Shown piece after piece: positions 18,281 through 27,778 of a DNA stretch of 64,000 bases. The DNA is taken from NCBI RefSeq assembly GCF_030519355.1, contig NZ_JAUMKC010000001.1, positions 186,001 through 250,000 on the forward strand, in the 5' to 3' direction. The position numbers and the translations under genes were made by a program. Below the pieces are notes generated by a model. The model saw only the letters and a list, made by a program, of their open reading frames with translations. It had not been told where the DNA came from and did not search any database. The stretch's first letter is position 1, and every line of letters begins with the position of its first letter. The stretch comes from Mucilaginibacter sp. L3T2-6 (GTDB lineage Bacteria > Bacteroidota > Bacteroidia > Sphingobacteriales > Sphingobacteriaceae).

Positions 18281-18345
18281 AGGCTGGTCGATAAAGCATT
18301 AAAACCTTTCGCCTTGTCCTTTTACCTTTCGCCTCCTTTTTCAGC

Positions 18346-19356
18346 TTAAAATGCCGTCACCCCGTACACTGTCGTATATTTAAAACTCAATTTTTGCTCG
18401 GGGTATACATACTTAAATGCACTTTGAGCCATCAGGGCGGCTTCATGAAAGCCGCAGAGTATGAGTTTTAATTTGCCGGGATAAATATTTATGTCGCCAA
18501 TGGCATATACACCGGGAACATTGGTGCTATAATCAAAGGTATCAACCATAATGGCCGACTTATCTACATTCAGTCCCCAGTCGGCAATGGGCCCAAGCTT
18601 TGGGGTAAGCCCGAACAGCGGGATCAGGTGGTCGGCCTCTATTACAGATGTTTTGCTGTCCCTGTCCACAATTTCCACGTATTGCAAGTGGCCTTCCCCG
18701 CCTATGGCCTTAATGTGAGCCTGCAGTATCAAATTAATTCGTCCCTGTTTCGCGAGTTCAAACACCTTTTCGGCACTGTCTGGCGCGCCGCGGAATGTAT
18801 CGCCGCGATGAACGAGCGTTACCTGTTCGGCGATATCAGCGAGGAAAATGGTCCAGTCCAGCGCAGAATCACCGCCGCCGGCCAGTACAACCTTGCGGCC
18901 GCGGTAAGCTTCAGGATTTTTTACCATGTAGGCCACGCCTTTTCCTTCAAATTCTTCTAACCTGTCGATAGCTGGTTTACGTGGCTCAAAGCAGCCAAGT
19001 CCGCCAGCAATTACAACCACCTTGCTGATCACTTCAGTGCCATCGTTAGTAGTAGTTACGAAGCTGCCATCGTCAAGCTGCACTAATTCGTTTACACGCT
19101 CGCCAAGGCTAAAGGTAGGCTTAAATGGCGCTATTTGCTCCATCAGGCCGTCAACCAGCTGCTGGGCATTAATGGTGGGAAAGCCCGGGATATCGTAAAT
19201 AGGCTTTTGAGGATATATTTCAGAAAGCTGGCCGCCAACCTGCGGCAAAACATCTATTAAATGACAACGCATTTTTAGTAAGCCGGTTTCAAAAACGGCG
19301 AACAAGCCAACCGGGCCGGCCCCTATAATGCAAATATCTGTAGTTATCGGTTCCAT
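18346..19356 (-). CDS. Ferredoxin/flavodoxin-NADP+ reductase, TrxR-like type
   Basis: At 336 residues, it has two nucleotide-binding sites: GAGPVG at residues 12-17 for FAD, and VVLAGGGDSALDW near residue 160 for NAD(P)H. The CxxC pair of thioredoxin reductases is absent, and a C-terminal FNR-type extension (KLSFKYTTVYG) is present. This identifies the FNR-2 class. It should reduce the adjacent ferredoxin. A LysR regulator lies 74 bp upstream on the same strand and may control or be co-transcribed with it. Confidence 0.88.
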   Translation of the reverse strand: MEPITTDICIIGAGPVGLFAVFETGLLKMRCHLIDVLPQVGGQLSEIYPQKPIYDIPGFPTINAQQLVDGLMEQIAPFKPTFSLGERVNELVQLDDGSFVTTTNDGTEVISKVVVIAGGLGCFEPRKPAIDRLEEFEGKGVAYMVKNPEAYRGRKVVLAGGGDSALDWTIFLADIAEQVTLVHRGDTFRGAPDSAEKVFELAKQGRINLILQAHIKAIGGEGHLQYVEIVDRDSKTSVIEADHLIPLFGLTPKLGPIADWGLNVDKSAIMVDTFDYSTNVPGVYAIGDINIYPGKLKLILCGFHEAALMAQSAFKYVYPEQKLSFKYTTVYGVTAF

Positions 19357-19430
19357 ATAATCAGAATGAAATAATAACTAAAGGTCGATATTAGTATAAC
19401 CTAAATTTAATGAGAAATAGTAATCTTTGA

Positions 19431-20330
19431 TTACTTTAAGTTATAGGTTGCCAGGCAGAACCTTTTGAAAAGGTCGATTAATTTTGAATTTTTTCCGTGC
19501 AGCTGTATGAACTGGAACGTGCGGAATATTTCGAGGCCCTTGATATCAATGATGCTCAATTCGTTATATTTCAGCTCGCTGATAACAGACTGAATGGAAA
19601 GGAAAGTAGCGGTTTCAGAATATAACAGGTATTGTTTGATAGCGATGCTGCTTTCCAGGCGTATCTCCACCTGTAGATCTTTCGGGTTGACGCCGGCATC
19701 ACTTAAAGCATTAAAAATAATATCCAGTGTGCCGGAACCTGCCTCACGTAATATCAAGGGGATGTTTAACAGCTGCTTTGGCGTTATCTCGGCTTTTTTG
19801 GAAAGCTGATTATTGGCTCGCGTAACCAACACAATTTCGTCTTTGGCAAACGGGGCGTATGCAATTTGCGGATAGTGGGCAGCTCCTTCAACTATAGCAA
19901 TATCTATTTTTTCGGCCAGCACTTGCTGAGTGATCACATCTGTATTTGCCTGGATAAAAGTGAAATTTACAGCGGGGTAGTTTTTTTTAAAAAGCGCCAG
20001 GATTTTGGGTAATATCGTCTGCGCGACGGTAGTACTGGCGCCGATATGTAATGTACCGGCCTCTATGTTGTTCAACTGCGCCAGCTCTGTTTCCAGTTCG
20101 GTATAGGTTTGGAATATGCGTTCGGCATAGCGCAGCATAATTTTACCGCCAGGCGTAAGCAGGATATTGTTGCCGTTGCGATAAAAAAGCTGCACATTAA
20201 GCTGTTGCTCCAGTTCCTTAATATGTTTGGTTACCGCCGGTTGGGTAATAAACAGTTCTGTGGCGGCCTTAGTAAAGCTTAGCCGGGTAGCCACCGTGTA
20301 AAACACCTTTAACCGGAAATCGAATATCAT
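19431..20330 (-). CDS. LysR-family transcriptional regulator
   Basis: The first 60 residues form the winged helix (FYTVATRLSFTKAATELFITQPAVTKHIKELEQQL). The remainder is the periplasmic-binding-protein-like effector domain, with the standard GTLHIGASTTVAQTILP entry strand. The length of 299 is normal. It most resembles CysB/CbbR-like members, but the ligand cannot be named. It reads in the same direction as the FNR/ferredoxin genes, unlike the usual divergent LysR layout. Confidence 0.9.
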   Translation of the reverse strand: MIFDFRLKVFYTVATRLSFTKAATELFITQPAVTKHIKELEQQLNVQLFYRNGNNILLTPGGKIMLRYAERIFQTYTELETELAQLNNIEAGTLHIGASTTVAQTILPKILALFKKNYPAVNFTFIQANTDVITQQVLAEKIDIAIVEGAAHYPQIAYAPFAKDEIVLVTRANNQLSKKAEITPKQLLNIPLILREAGSGTLDIIFNALSDAGVNPKDLQVEIRLESSIAIKQYLLYSETATFLSIQSVISELKYNELSIIDIKGLEIFRTFQFIQLHGKNSKLIDLFKRFCLATYNLK

Positions 20331-20392
20331 TATTGCGAAGATAGCTAAAAGCAGAAAGCTTTTATTGACATTGGCTTTTAGGCCAGCTGAAT

Positions 20393-20605
20393 TTAGCTTT
20401 TCTTAGCTGTCGCTACAATTATAACTCCGCCTAGTAATAATATTCCGCCCGCGTAAGGTGGCCAGTTTACAGACTTTTTCTTATCGACAGATACCTGTAA
20501 AGGGCCGGCGTCAACAACTTTTTCCTTTTTGGTGTACGTAAAGCCCGACCATATCAACATGGCGGCGCCTATTACAATGAGTACAATACCGATTGTTTTA
20601 TTCAT
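20393..20605 (-). CDS. Small two-helix membrane protein
   Basis: This 70-residue protein has hydrophobic helices at about residues 4-21 and 50-66, joined by a charged loop (KKEKVVDAGPLQVSVDKKK). Short membrane proteins of this layout (DUF3185-like) are common in the phylum. The function is unknown. It lies between the LysR and VOC genes on the same strand. Confidence 0.6.
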   Translation of the reverse strand: MNKTIGIVLIVIGAAMLIWSGFTYTKKEKVVDAGPLQVSVDKKKSVNWPPYAGGILLLGGVIIVATAKKS

Positions 20606-20656
20606 AAATAAAGTTTTATGAAGTAAGAAAAAATCAGCGAAATTGTTTTGGGGCGA

Positions 20657-21052
20657 TCAGGGTTTAAGTCTTTTAGGGACAATCCTCAATACGGATAGTA
20701 CGATCCGGAAACCATCCGGATCTAAAAAAGTAATACCGTTATTTTGCCAGTAGGGGTTTTTCGGCGCAACAGGCTGTATCCGGTTAGCAATGAATTTTTG
20801 CTTGATAGCATTGAATTCTTCAACTGATTCCGCATAAAATACCAGCAGGTCATCAGCATCCGGATAATGTACGGGCGTTAAATTCGAAGTGGTAAATTCA
20901 AGGTGCCAGTCTGAACCGGGGATGCCCAAAAAAACACCGTCGTAATTATGATGGTCCTTAAACTCGCCCAATACCTTTAAACCTAATATTCTTCCGTAAA
21001 AATCTATCATACGGTTTAAGTCTTTTGTATGCCGGGCGCTTCTGAACTTCAT
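20657..21052 (-). CDS. VOC-superfamily (glyoxalase/bleomycin-resistance-like) protein
   Basis: This 131-residue protein is a single vicinal-oxygen-chelate domain. It opens with RHTKDLNRMIDFYGRILGLKVLGEF and ends with NGITFLDPDGFRIVLS, the classic beta-alpha-beta-beta-beta repeats. A candidate metal His lies in WHLEFTT and a Glu or Asp in FLDPDGF. The substrate is not predictable. It stands alone on the minus strand. Confidence 0.82.
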   Translation of the reverse strand: MKFRSARHTKDLNRMIDFYGRILGLKVLGEFKDHHNYDGVFLGIPGSDWHLEFTTSNLTPVHYPDADDLLVFYAESVEEFNAIKQKFIANRIQPVAPKNPYWQNNGITFLDPDGFRIVLSVLRIVPKRLKP

Positions 21053-21189
21053 AGGTTATAATTCAAATTTACGACATTTTTTAGAGATATGCGGATGCAG
21101 GCCAAGCGTCAGGTCTTTGTGTGACTTACTTCAATTTATTACTGTAACCTTTATAAAAACAAATGCGTCACATATCTAAAAAAATAAAA

Positions 21190-21549
21190 ATGCGCACCAA
21201 ATTGTTAACAACCGCGCTCGCAAGCTGTTTTGCAATAGCCTTACTGCTGGGCGATTTATCTGGTAAGTGGCAGGGGAATCTCCAGCTTCCCGACGGACAG
21301 AATGTACAGGTTACTTATACTATTAATATAGAAGGCGATAAAGTCACAGGGGTGGCTGAAACGTTTGGGCATTCTTTAACAATAGAGAATGGGAAGGTTA
21401 CTGGTAATGATTTTACATTTAGCATAACCAATAACAACAATATTATCATACCACATACCGGCAAATTTTACCCGGAAGGAGATTCGGTTAGTATGAATAT
21501 GGATTATGGCGGCGCTAAATTTCATACCATATTAAGACGCGTTAAATAA
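21190..21549 (+). CDS. Small secreted protein, tandem copy 1
   Basis: A signal peptide precedes a 95-residue beta-rich domain starting LSGKWQGNLQLPDGQ. It carries a GxWxGxxxxPDGQ-type opening and ends with GDSVSMNMDYGGAKFHTILRR. The neighbouring gene at 21589 encodes a clear paralogue with the same opening and ending. The fold is probably a lipocalin-like or small beta barrel. The ATG at 21190 is preferred over 21163 because it directly precedes a normal signal peptide. The function is unknown. Confidence 0.65.
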   Translation: MRTKLLTTALASCFAIALLLGDLSGKWQGNLQLPDGQNVQVTYTINIEGDKVTGVAETFGHSLTIENGKVTGNDFTFSITNNNNIIIPHTGKFYPEGDSVSMNMDYGGAKFHTILRRVK

Positions 21550-21588
21550 ATACTTTGCGAGCAGCATACGTAAAAACAGGAAATCACG

Positions 21589-21960
21589 ATGAAAAGAAAA
21601 CTATCAATAACCGCAGCATTGGTTTGCAGCCTCGCAATTTGCATAGCCGCTGTATTTGCGGGCCTTAATGGAAAATGGTCTGGTAAGATTACTACACCTG
21701 ATGGACAGGAGATCACTTTGACTTATAATATTAAAGTTGACGGAGAAAAGCTGACGGGCACAGGTGAATCGAACGGAAACACGGTTAATATTGACGAAGG
21801 CAGCCTGAAAGGAGACGACTTCACCTTCAAAGTAACCAACACCGATGGTGTAGTAATTCCTCACAGCGGCAGATATTACGCGCAGGGAGACTCGGTTAGT
21901 ATGAATATCGACTATAACGGCACGAAATTTCATACGACCTTGAAGCGGGACAGCAAGTAG
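21589..21960 (+). CDS. Small secreted protein, tandem copy 2
   Basis: This 123-residue paralogue of the preceding gene lies 39 bp downstream. The mature part begins GLNGKWSGKITTPDGQEI and ends GDSVSMNIDYNGTKFHTTLKR, so the two share the framework and differ mostly in the middle strands. The pair is evidently a recent tandem duplication. It is followed by a hairpin at 21985-22008. Confidence 0.65.
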   Translation: MKRKLSITAALVCSLAICIAAVFAGLNGKWSGKITTPDGQEITLTYNIKVDGEKLTGTGESNGNTVNIDEGSLKGDDFTFKVTNTDGVVIPHSGRYYAQGDSVSMNIDYNGTKFHTTLKRDSK

Positions 21961-21984
21961 TTAGAAAAGTTTTTTGCAAACGAG

Positions 21985-22008
21985 GACGCCCGGTTTTGGC
22001 CGGGCGTC
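21985..22008. terminator. Hairpin terminator between convergent genes
   Basis: A perfect 9-bp GC-rich stem, GACGCCCGG / CCGGGCGTC, with loop TTTTGG. It is followed only by TTATAATT on the plus strand, so the U-tract is weak. It lies between the small secreted protein (stop 21960) and the convergent desaturase (stop 22037). Confidence 0.65.
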
Positions 22009-22036
22009 TTATAATTTAAGTGTTACTTTGACCTTA

Positions 22037-23059
22037 TTATACCGTTGCAGCTTCCTTTTCTTTCACCAGCAAATCGGTATCAGGTTTCGATACGTCAGTA
22101 AGCGCTACACGGCCGCGGTCTTTGCGTACAATACGGCTGAACAAAGATATCTCACGGTCGAATAAAAATTTAAAAAATAATTTTGTCCATGAAGTATGAT
22201 AGTGCAGGGTATCGTAATACTCGGGCGCAGTTTTACGTATTTCCGGAAGTTTATTCCATGGTATTGATGGAAAATCGTGGTGTTCGTTATGGAAACCTAC
22301 ATTAAATGCTACAGTATTTAACACGCCATAATAGCTGTACGTTTCCTGTTCTTCGCTGATTGACAGATAGTGCTCCTGTATCCAGCGGGCACCAAGGGGA
22401 TGCAGGCCGATGGAAAACATAAAGCTTAGGAATAAAAATGCTACGGCATGAAAGCCCATGAAATACCAGATGGCGGTAGTAAAGGCAATTTGTATCGCAA
22501 AGTTTGTAATAATCCAGCCGTCAACCGGGGCAATCTCTTTTAATCTCGATACCCTGGTAATTTGAAATACCGGGAAAAATAGCAGCCATAAGGCTTTTCC
22601 AAAAAAAGAGTTGTTGATCAGTTTTGCTTCCCAGCGGTTAGGCAGGTCTGCGTCCAGCTCATGAATGCCCTGGAAGGCGTGGTGCTTGATATGATATTTC
22701 TCAAATGAGATAGCGCTTGGGAAAATTTGGGGCATATTAGCCAGCATGGAAGCCCAGCGGTTGGCATTGGGGTTTTTGAAGAGCAGCTTGTGCGTGCACT
22801 CGTGTATCATTACGAACAGGGCGTGGTCGGCAAACGCACCCAAAAGGTACGCAGCTCCAAATACCCACCACCATGACTGGTCGCGTACAAACCAGGCTAG
22901 TATAACCTGGAATGCCACGAGCCCAAGTATAGCAAAAAATGTTAATGGGTTTTTTCCAATCAGGTTACGCAGTTGTGGAAACTGTTTTAAAATCTTTTTG
23001 GTCCTGATACGATGTGGTTCAGATTCTTGGGAATAAACGAAATCAGTTTTTTTTATCAT
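22037..23059 (-). CDS. Fatty-acyl / sphingolipid delta-4 desaturase family protein (DES1-like)
   Basis: This 340-residue integral membrane di-iron enzyme has the three histidine boxes HECTH (86-90), HIKHH (123-127) and HNEHH (257-261). The last sits in YSYYGVLNTVAFNVGFHNEH with DFP following, which closely matches the eukaryotic dihydroceramide delta-4 desaturase. The N-terminus (DFVYSQESEPHRIRTKKIL) also matches the lipid-desaturase N motif of DES1 proteins. Sphingobacteria make sphingolipids, so desaturation of a dihydroceramide is a reasonable inference; a plain fatty-acyl desaturase is the alternative. Four or more membrane helices are visible. Confidence 0.85.
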   Translation of the reverse strand: MIKKTDFVYSQESEPHRIRTKKILKQFPQLRNLIGKNPLTFFAILGLVAFQVILAWFVRDQSWWWVFGAAYLLGAFADHALFVMIHECTHKLLFKNPNANRWASMLANMPQIFPSAISFEKYHIKHHAFQGIHELDADLPNRWEAKLINNSFFGKALWLLFFPVFQITRVSRLKEIAPVDGWIITNFAIQIAFTTAIWYFMGFHAVAFLFLSFMFSIGLHPLGARWIQEHYLSISEEQETYSYYGVLNTVAFNVGFHNEHHDFPSIPWNKLPEIRKTAPEYYDTLHYHTSWTKLFFKFLFDREISLFSRIVRKDRGRVALTDVSKPDTDLLVKEKEAATV

Positions 23060-23503
23060 TTAGATCTTTTTAGGGGGCATCAGGGGTAAAGATAATAATA
23101 TGATGCGCAATTATAATTTTATTGTAAATTTTATTCTTTACGAAAGTACGATTTATTATAAATAAACTCAACCTAATGGTAAATTATTATCATTAAAAGA
23201 AATATATTGTCACTTCTCTTTTGACAAATAATCTTTTTCAAGGTATATATTATTTAGTTTATTTATCACCGCATTTTCATAGCTCTGTTTAGTGCCAAAA
23301 ATCAACGGTAAATCTGTAGAAATTTAGGGATGGATGGATTGATAAGATGACATAGTGCCAGGGGCTGTGGGCCGATAGTTAGAGTTGATGAACATATTAC
23401 CATTTAATCTGTTTTTAGCAATTGCGGAGCACTTTGCAACAACAATACTTATTGATGCGTCTTATAGCAGCAAAAAGAACTAATTTAAGGCATTCTGCAT
23501 AGC
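23060..23503. other. 444-bp AT-rich intergenic region
   Basis: This divergent gap between the desaturase and the first AraC-permease fusion holds no credible gene. The first 250 bp is very AT-rich, which fits promoters for both sides, but I could not fix a TTG/TAnnTTTG pair. Confidence 0.4.
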
Positions 23504-26500
23504 TTGGGCCCGTATATATTCCATATTACTCTCTATGACTGTATCCTGATCGGAGCTATGGCTATTGGGTTGTTATTTATGCCGTTGTTAGCGTTCGCCA
23601 ACAGGGCCGACCGTGCCGCAAACCGCTTTCTTTCCTTGTCGCTGGCTGTTGTTATCTTAAGACTGGTTGGGGTACTGGGAATGGATATTAACTTTAAAGT
23701 ATACTACACACATTGGAGCAGGCTGCCCCTGAATTTTTCCCTGGCACTTGGCCCCCTTATCTATTTCTATGTGCTAAAAATAACCCGGCCGGAATATAAA
23801 ATTCGTTGGAAGGACTTGCTGCATTTTAGCCCTCTGGTATTTGAACTTTGCGTTTTTGGATTGCAGGTTGACGAGAGCATCAGGACAGGTACAGATACCT
23901 ATAAAACTATCGTTTTCCAACATTTGAATCCGGTGATCCAGTGTGTGGCGCTAATTTCGATTGTAATTTATTTGGTTTTGTCTTGCCGCCTTATCAATAA
24001 TTTTCACCGGCAGCTGATGCCTTATGTAAGCCAAAGGTCGCGTTATGTATTGCGCTGGCTGTACCGCTTACTGTCAGGTTACAAAGTGATATGCTTGTTT
24101 TGGCTGTCATTTACTGTAGCGAATTCTCTTTATCATTCGGCGTTCTTATCGCCTGGTTACCTGTTTTACCTGCTTTCCGCAATAATAATGATCTGGATAG
24201 CCATTGCTGCCTTATTGCGCAGGGAAGTAGACCTGCCTGTGGCTATACCGCTAGCTGTAAAGCCGTTACCATCGGCAGACTTAATACAAAAAGGCGCCTG
24301 GCTGCGCGAAACTATAGAGAAGAAGCGGCTTTATGAGGATGCCGAATTAACCTTAAACTCGCTTGCTGAAAAACTCGATATCCATCACCATGAATTATCA
24401 CGAATAGTGAATGCGGCTTTTGGTAAAAACTTCAACGATTTTATAAATGAATACCGGATCCGCGAGGTGGGCAGTAAAATAAAAGACCCGGCCTATGATC
24501 ATATCACCCTGCTGGGTATTGCATTTGAATCTGGGTTTAATTCAAAATCGACCTTTAACCGCGTTTTTAAAGAAATGACCGGCAAAAGCCCGGCAGAATA
24601 TAAAAAAGGCCTGAAAAAAGAGCGCCCAACTTATCATTTGAGACGCTACGCCTATACCCCGGCGGTAATTTCGTTCCATGAAACCATCCCTGAATGGTCT
24701 CAGAACAAATTAAACCGCAACTATATGATCAAAAACCATTTTAAAACAGCCTGGCGAAATATTGTGGCCAACAGGCTTTTCGCAACGTTGAATATCGCCG
24801 GCCTGGCTATCGGTATCTGCGTTTGCATTACCTTATTTGCATGCGCTTCGCACGAGCTTAGCTTCGACCGCATGTACAAAAACTCGAAGGATATTTACCG
24901 TGTCAACCTGCAATCGGGCGCACAGTTCGACTACAAAGTTTGGGCCCAACTGCCCGGTATCGCCGGGCCGACTTTACTGAAAGATATTCCGCAGGTAAAG
25001 GCAATGACCAGGCTGCTTAAATACAGCTTCGGGGCTGTGGCATCGTTAAAAGCCGCTGAAAAGAATTTCAGTGAGAAAGGGTTGTACATGGCGGACACGG
25101 CTATTTTAAAAATATTTGATTTTAGCTTTACCGAAGGAAACGCACGGACAGCTTTTAATCAGCCATTCTCTGTTATTATTTCCGAGTCGGCGAAGCAAAG
25201 ATTTTTTGGTAACGAGGCGGCTATAGGCAAGCTTATTGTTATTGACAACCGGGGCACCCTCCATGTATCGGGTGTTTACAAAGATCTGCCCGAAAACAGT
25301 ACCATCGATTGCGACATGATTTACAACATCATGGATTCGTGGGCGGGAAAAGAAGCTTACTGGGGTAATTCGAGCTATGAAACTTATTTACTGCTGCAGC
25401 CAGATGCCAACGCAGCGCAAGTGCAAAAGCAAGCCACGGCGCTCGTAGACAAATATATCCCCAAAAAAGACCAATTTTTTACCGGCTTTATACTGCAGCC
25501 CCTGGCAGATATTCATTTGTACTCTGCCGATATACGGGCGGGATTTTCGGCAAGGATTGGTAGTATCGGCACGGTAAAGGCTTTGTTGTTCCTGTCGTTA
25601 TTGGTGTTGGGTATAGCCTGTATCAATTATATGAACCTTGCTACCGCCCGCTCCGAAAAACGCTCGAAAGGCGTAGGGGTTAACAAGGTATTAGGTGCGG
25701 AACGGCACCACCTGCTTACGCTATTTTATATTGAAACAGCCTTGCTCGCTTTAATTGCCATCGTAATTGGCTATGGAGCATGCTTTATTTTACAGCCTTT
25801 CTTTCAAAATATTACCGGTATCAGGCTGCAGGCTTCAGCATTGCTGACGGCACCCATACTGTTTAGCTTACTGGCAACGTGGGTATTAGTGACATTGCTG
25901 GCCGGCAGCTACCCGGCGATCTCCATCTCAGGCATTTCACCGCTGGTATTAATGAATAAGCTGAAATTAAAACATTCTGCTGCGGACTTTATCCGGAAGG
26001 CGCTGGTTGTATTTCAATTCGCTTCATCCATTATACTTATTATTTCAGTTATCATCATTCTGCAGCAAATTAATTACATCAGGGACAAAGATTTGGGTTA
26101 TAATCCAAAAGGTATTGTCGCCGTTTCTATCAAATCTGCGCAGAATAAACAGCAGTCTGCGGCTTTTATAAACGACTTGGGAAACATGGCGAGTGTTGAA
26201 AGCGCATCGCCTTCGCAATCCATACCAGGCGATATTGAAAGCGGAAAAAGCATCAGGAAACTGGAAAATGATAAAAACGGCTACCCGGTACTGACATGCA
26301 GAACCGACGGCTCTATTATAAAAACAATGCAGCTAAGCTTGCTTGCAGGAACCTCTATCCCGAGAACGCTAGCCGTGGAAGACACGAATTGCTATTTGCT
26401 GATTAATGACGCCGTGCGGAAATACCTGGGCTATAAAACACCGCAGGAGGCTATAGGCAGGTATGCTAACACCGAGATGCATCACCGCGCCATCATTTCG

Positions 26501-27124
26501 GGCGTTTTGAGGAATTTTAATTACGAATCACTGAAAAATGAGATAGGCGGTTATTTGTATTACATTGCCAACAAAAGTAACGAAACGACAACCACCTTAC
26601 TTATCCGGTATAATACGCGCAACCTGCCAGATTTTATGCAACAGGTGCAGGCTACCTTTAAAAAGGATATGCCCAATTCCAGCTTTGATTACGAGTTCCT
26701 GGATACACATATTCAAAACCTGTACGCATCTGAAAAATATACGGCCAGCACTGCAACCGTATTTTCATTGCTGGCGATATTTGTGGCATGTCTTGGCCTG
26801 TTTGGGTTAGCGGCCTCTATTGCCGAGCGGCGGACAAAAGAGATAGGCATCCGCAAAGTGTTGGGAGCAAGTGTACCGGGTATTGCGAAATTATTAACCG
26901 GTGATTTTTTGAAGCTTGTGATTATTTCGATAGTTATTGCCTCGCCAATAGCCTGGTTTATGATGAATAAATGGCTTACTGCCTTCAGCTACCGGATAAA
27001 TGTGAGTATATGGGCATTTGTTATTTCGGGTGTTTTGGCGATTGTGTTTGCGCTGCTAACGATTAGCTCACATGCGATAAAATCGGCAACGGCAAACCCG
27101 GTAAAAAGTCTTCGCTCAGAATGA
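23504..27124 (+). CDS. Fusion of multi-spanning AraC-type regulator with MacB/FtsX ABC permease, copy 1
   Basis: This is one uninterrupted frame of 1206 codons. Residues 1-245 contain about seven hydrophobic helices, as in membrane-anchored AraC proteins of this phylum. Residues 272-372 are the AraC DNA-binding domain (LAEKLDIHHHELSRIVNAAF, then LGIAFESGFNSKSTFNRVF). A 35-residue linker leads at residue 408 to a full MacB-type permease: NHFKTAWRNIVANRLFATL, a periplasmic domain, an FtsX block near 689, and a second FtsX block near 1085 ending NPVKSLRSE. The apparent start is TTG. No ATPase gene is adjacent. The paralogue at 27779 has the same architecture. The function is unknown. Confidence 0.85.
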   Translation: MGPYIFHITLYDCILIGAMAIGLLFMPLLAFANRADRAANRFLSLSLAVVILRLVGVLGMDINFKVYYTHWSRLPLNFSLALGPLIYFYVLKITRPEYKIRWKDLLHFSPLVFELCVFGLQVDESIRTGTDTYKTIVFQHLNPVIQCVALISIVIYLVLSCRLINNFHRQLMPYVSQRSRYVLRWLYRLLSGYKVICLFWLSFTVANSLYHSAFLSPGYLFYLLSAIIMIWIAIAALLRREVDLPVAIPLAVKPLPSADLIQKGAWLRETIEKKRLYEDAELTLNSLAEKLDIHHHELSRIVNAAFGKNFNDFINEYRIREVGSKIKDPAYDHITLLGIAFESGFNSKSTFNRVFKEMTGKSPAEYKKGLKKERPTYHLRRYAYTPAVISFHETIPEWSQNKLNRNYMIKNHFKTAWRNIVANRLFATLNIAGLAIGICVCITLFACASHELSFDRMYKNSKDIYRVNLQSGAQFDYKVWAQLPGIAGPTLLKDIPQVKAMTRLLKYSFGAVASLKAAEKNFSEKGLYMADTAILKIFDFSFTEGNARTAFNQPFSVIISESAKQRFFGNEAAIGKLIVIDNRGTLHVSGVYKDLPENSTIDCDMIYNIMDSWAGKEAYWGNSSYETYLLLQPDANAAQVQKQATALVDKYIPKKDQFFTGFILQPLADIHLYSADIRAGFSARIGSIGTVKALLFLSLLVLGIACINYMNLATARSEKRSKGVGVNKVLGAERHHLLTLFYIETALLALIAIVIGYGACFILQPFFQNITGIRLQASALLTAPILFSLLATWVLVTLLAGSYPAISISGISPLVLMNKLKLKHSAADFIRKALVVFQFASSIILIISVIIILQQINYIRDKDLGYNPKGIVAVSIKSAQNKQQSAAFINDLGNMASVESASPSQSIPGDIESGKSIRKLENDKNGYPVLTCRTDGSIIKTMQLSLLAGTSIPRTLAVEDTNCYLLINDAVRKYLGYKTPQEAIGRYANTEMHHRAIISGVLRNFNYESLKNEIGGYLYYIANKSNETTTTLLIRYNTRNLPDFMQQVQATFKKDMPNSSFDYEFLDTHIQNLYASEKYTASTATVFSLLAIFVACLGLFGLAASIAERRTKEIGIRKVLGASVPGIAKLLTGDFLKLVIISIVIASPIAWFMMNKWLTAFSYRINVSIWAFVISGVLAIVFALLTISSHAIKSATANPVKSLRSE

Positions 27125-27177
27125 GCTATGGCTTGCGAGGGGAGGTTGAGGAGAGTGAATTGGGATACTTTAAAATT

Positions 27178-27534
27178 ATGAAAAAAATAGTTTTGATATT
27201 CCTCGGTGTTATTCTGTTTGCATCGGCAACATTAGCACAGGAGGTAATAAAGGCAAAGGATGCCCATAATTATATTGGCAAAAAAGTCACTGTAATCGGT
27301 AAAATAAAATCAATAGCCGGGCCGGGCTACCTTTCATCTATGTCGTTCTACCTGGTAACGGATAGCACTGAAGTTGGGATAGGTGTTATTGTTCCCAGAG
27401 AAATTTGGACTAAGTCGAAGATACTTAACGAAAATCAAAAAGGAAAAATTATGAAGATAGCCGGGCTTATTAAGCTTGGTGGTGAGCCTTATACCACAGT
27501 TGAAAATCTGTCAGATGTTAAAATATTGCCATGA
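27178..27534 (+). CDS. Small secreted OB-fold-like protein
   Basis: After a signal peptide (FLGVILFASATLAQ) comes a 95-residue domain reading AHNYIGKKVTVIGKIKSIAG and KIMKIAGLIKLGGEPYTTVE. This is a pattern of OB-fold proteins that resemble the nucleic-acid-binding anticodon fold but are exported. The frame is open from 27121, overlapping the previous stop, but the ATG at 27178 precedes the signal peptide. It lies between the two fusion genes and may be co-expressed with the first. The ligand is unknown. Confidence 0.65.
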   Translation: MKKIVLIFLGVILFASATLAQEVIKAKDAHNYIGKKVTVIGKIKSIAGPGYLSSMSFYLVTDSTEVGIGVIVPREIWTKSKILNENQKGKIMKIAGLIKLGGEPYTTVENLSDVKILP

Positions 27535-27660
27535 TGAAAAATGATGCAGGAGCATCGTTCTAAAATTTAATTTTTACTTTTTTCAATGAGATAAAAAATT
27601 GTTGTTGCCACATTGTCTTAAGCGACGTGCCAATTAGAATTGGGGGCTTGTAATAATAGA

Positions 27661-27706
27661 GGGCCATCGGCCCGGCGCGTATTGTAGCAACGGGTTCAAC
27701 CCGTTG
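27661..27706. repeat. Intergenic hairpins, CAACGGGTT palindrome
   Basis: CAACGGGTT-C-AACCCGTTG (27688-27706) is a perfect palindrome with a one-base centre. Just before it, GGGCC-ATC-GGCCC (27661-27673) forms a short hairpin. The gap 27535-27778 holds no gene otherwise. These look like REP-type intergenic elements. Confidence 0.5.
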
Positions 27707-27778
27707 TTGCAATGCAAACAAAAATAAGCGATGTCGGCACGAAACATATTAATAAGACGAGCAGTGTAGTCAATTTGT

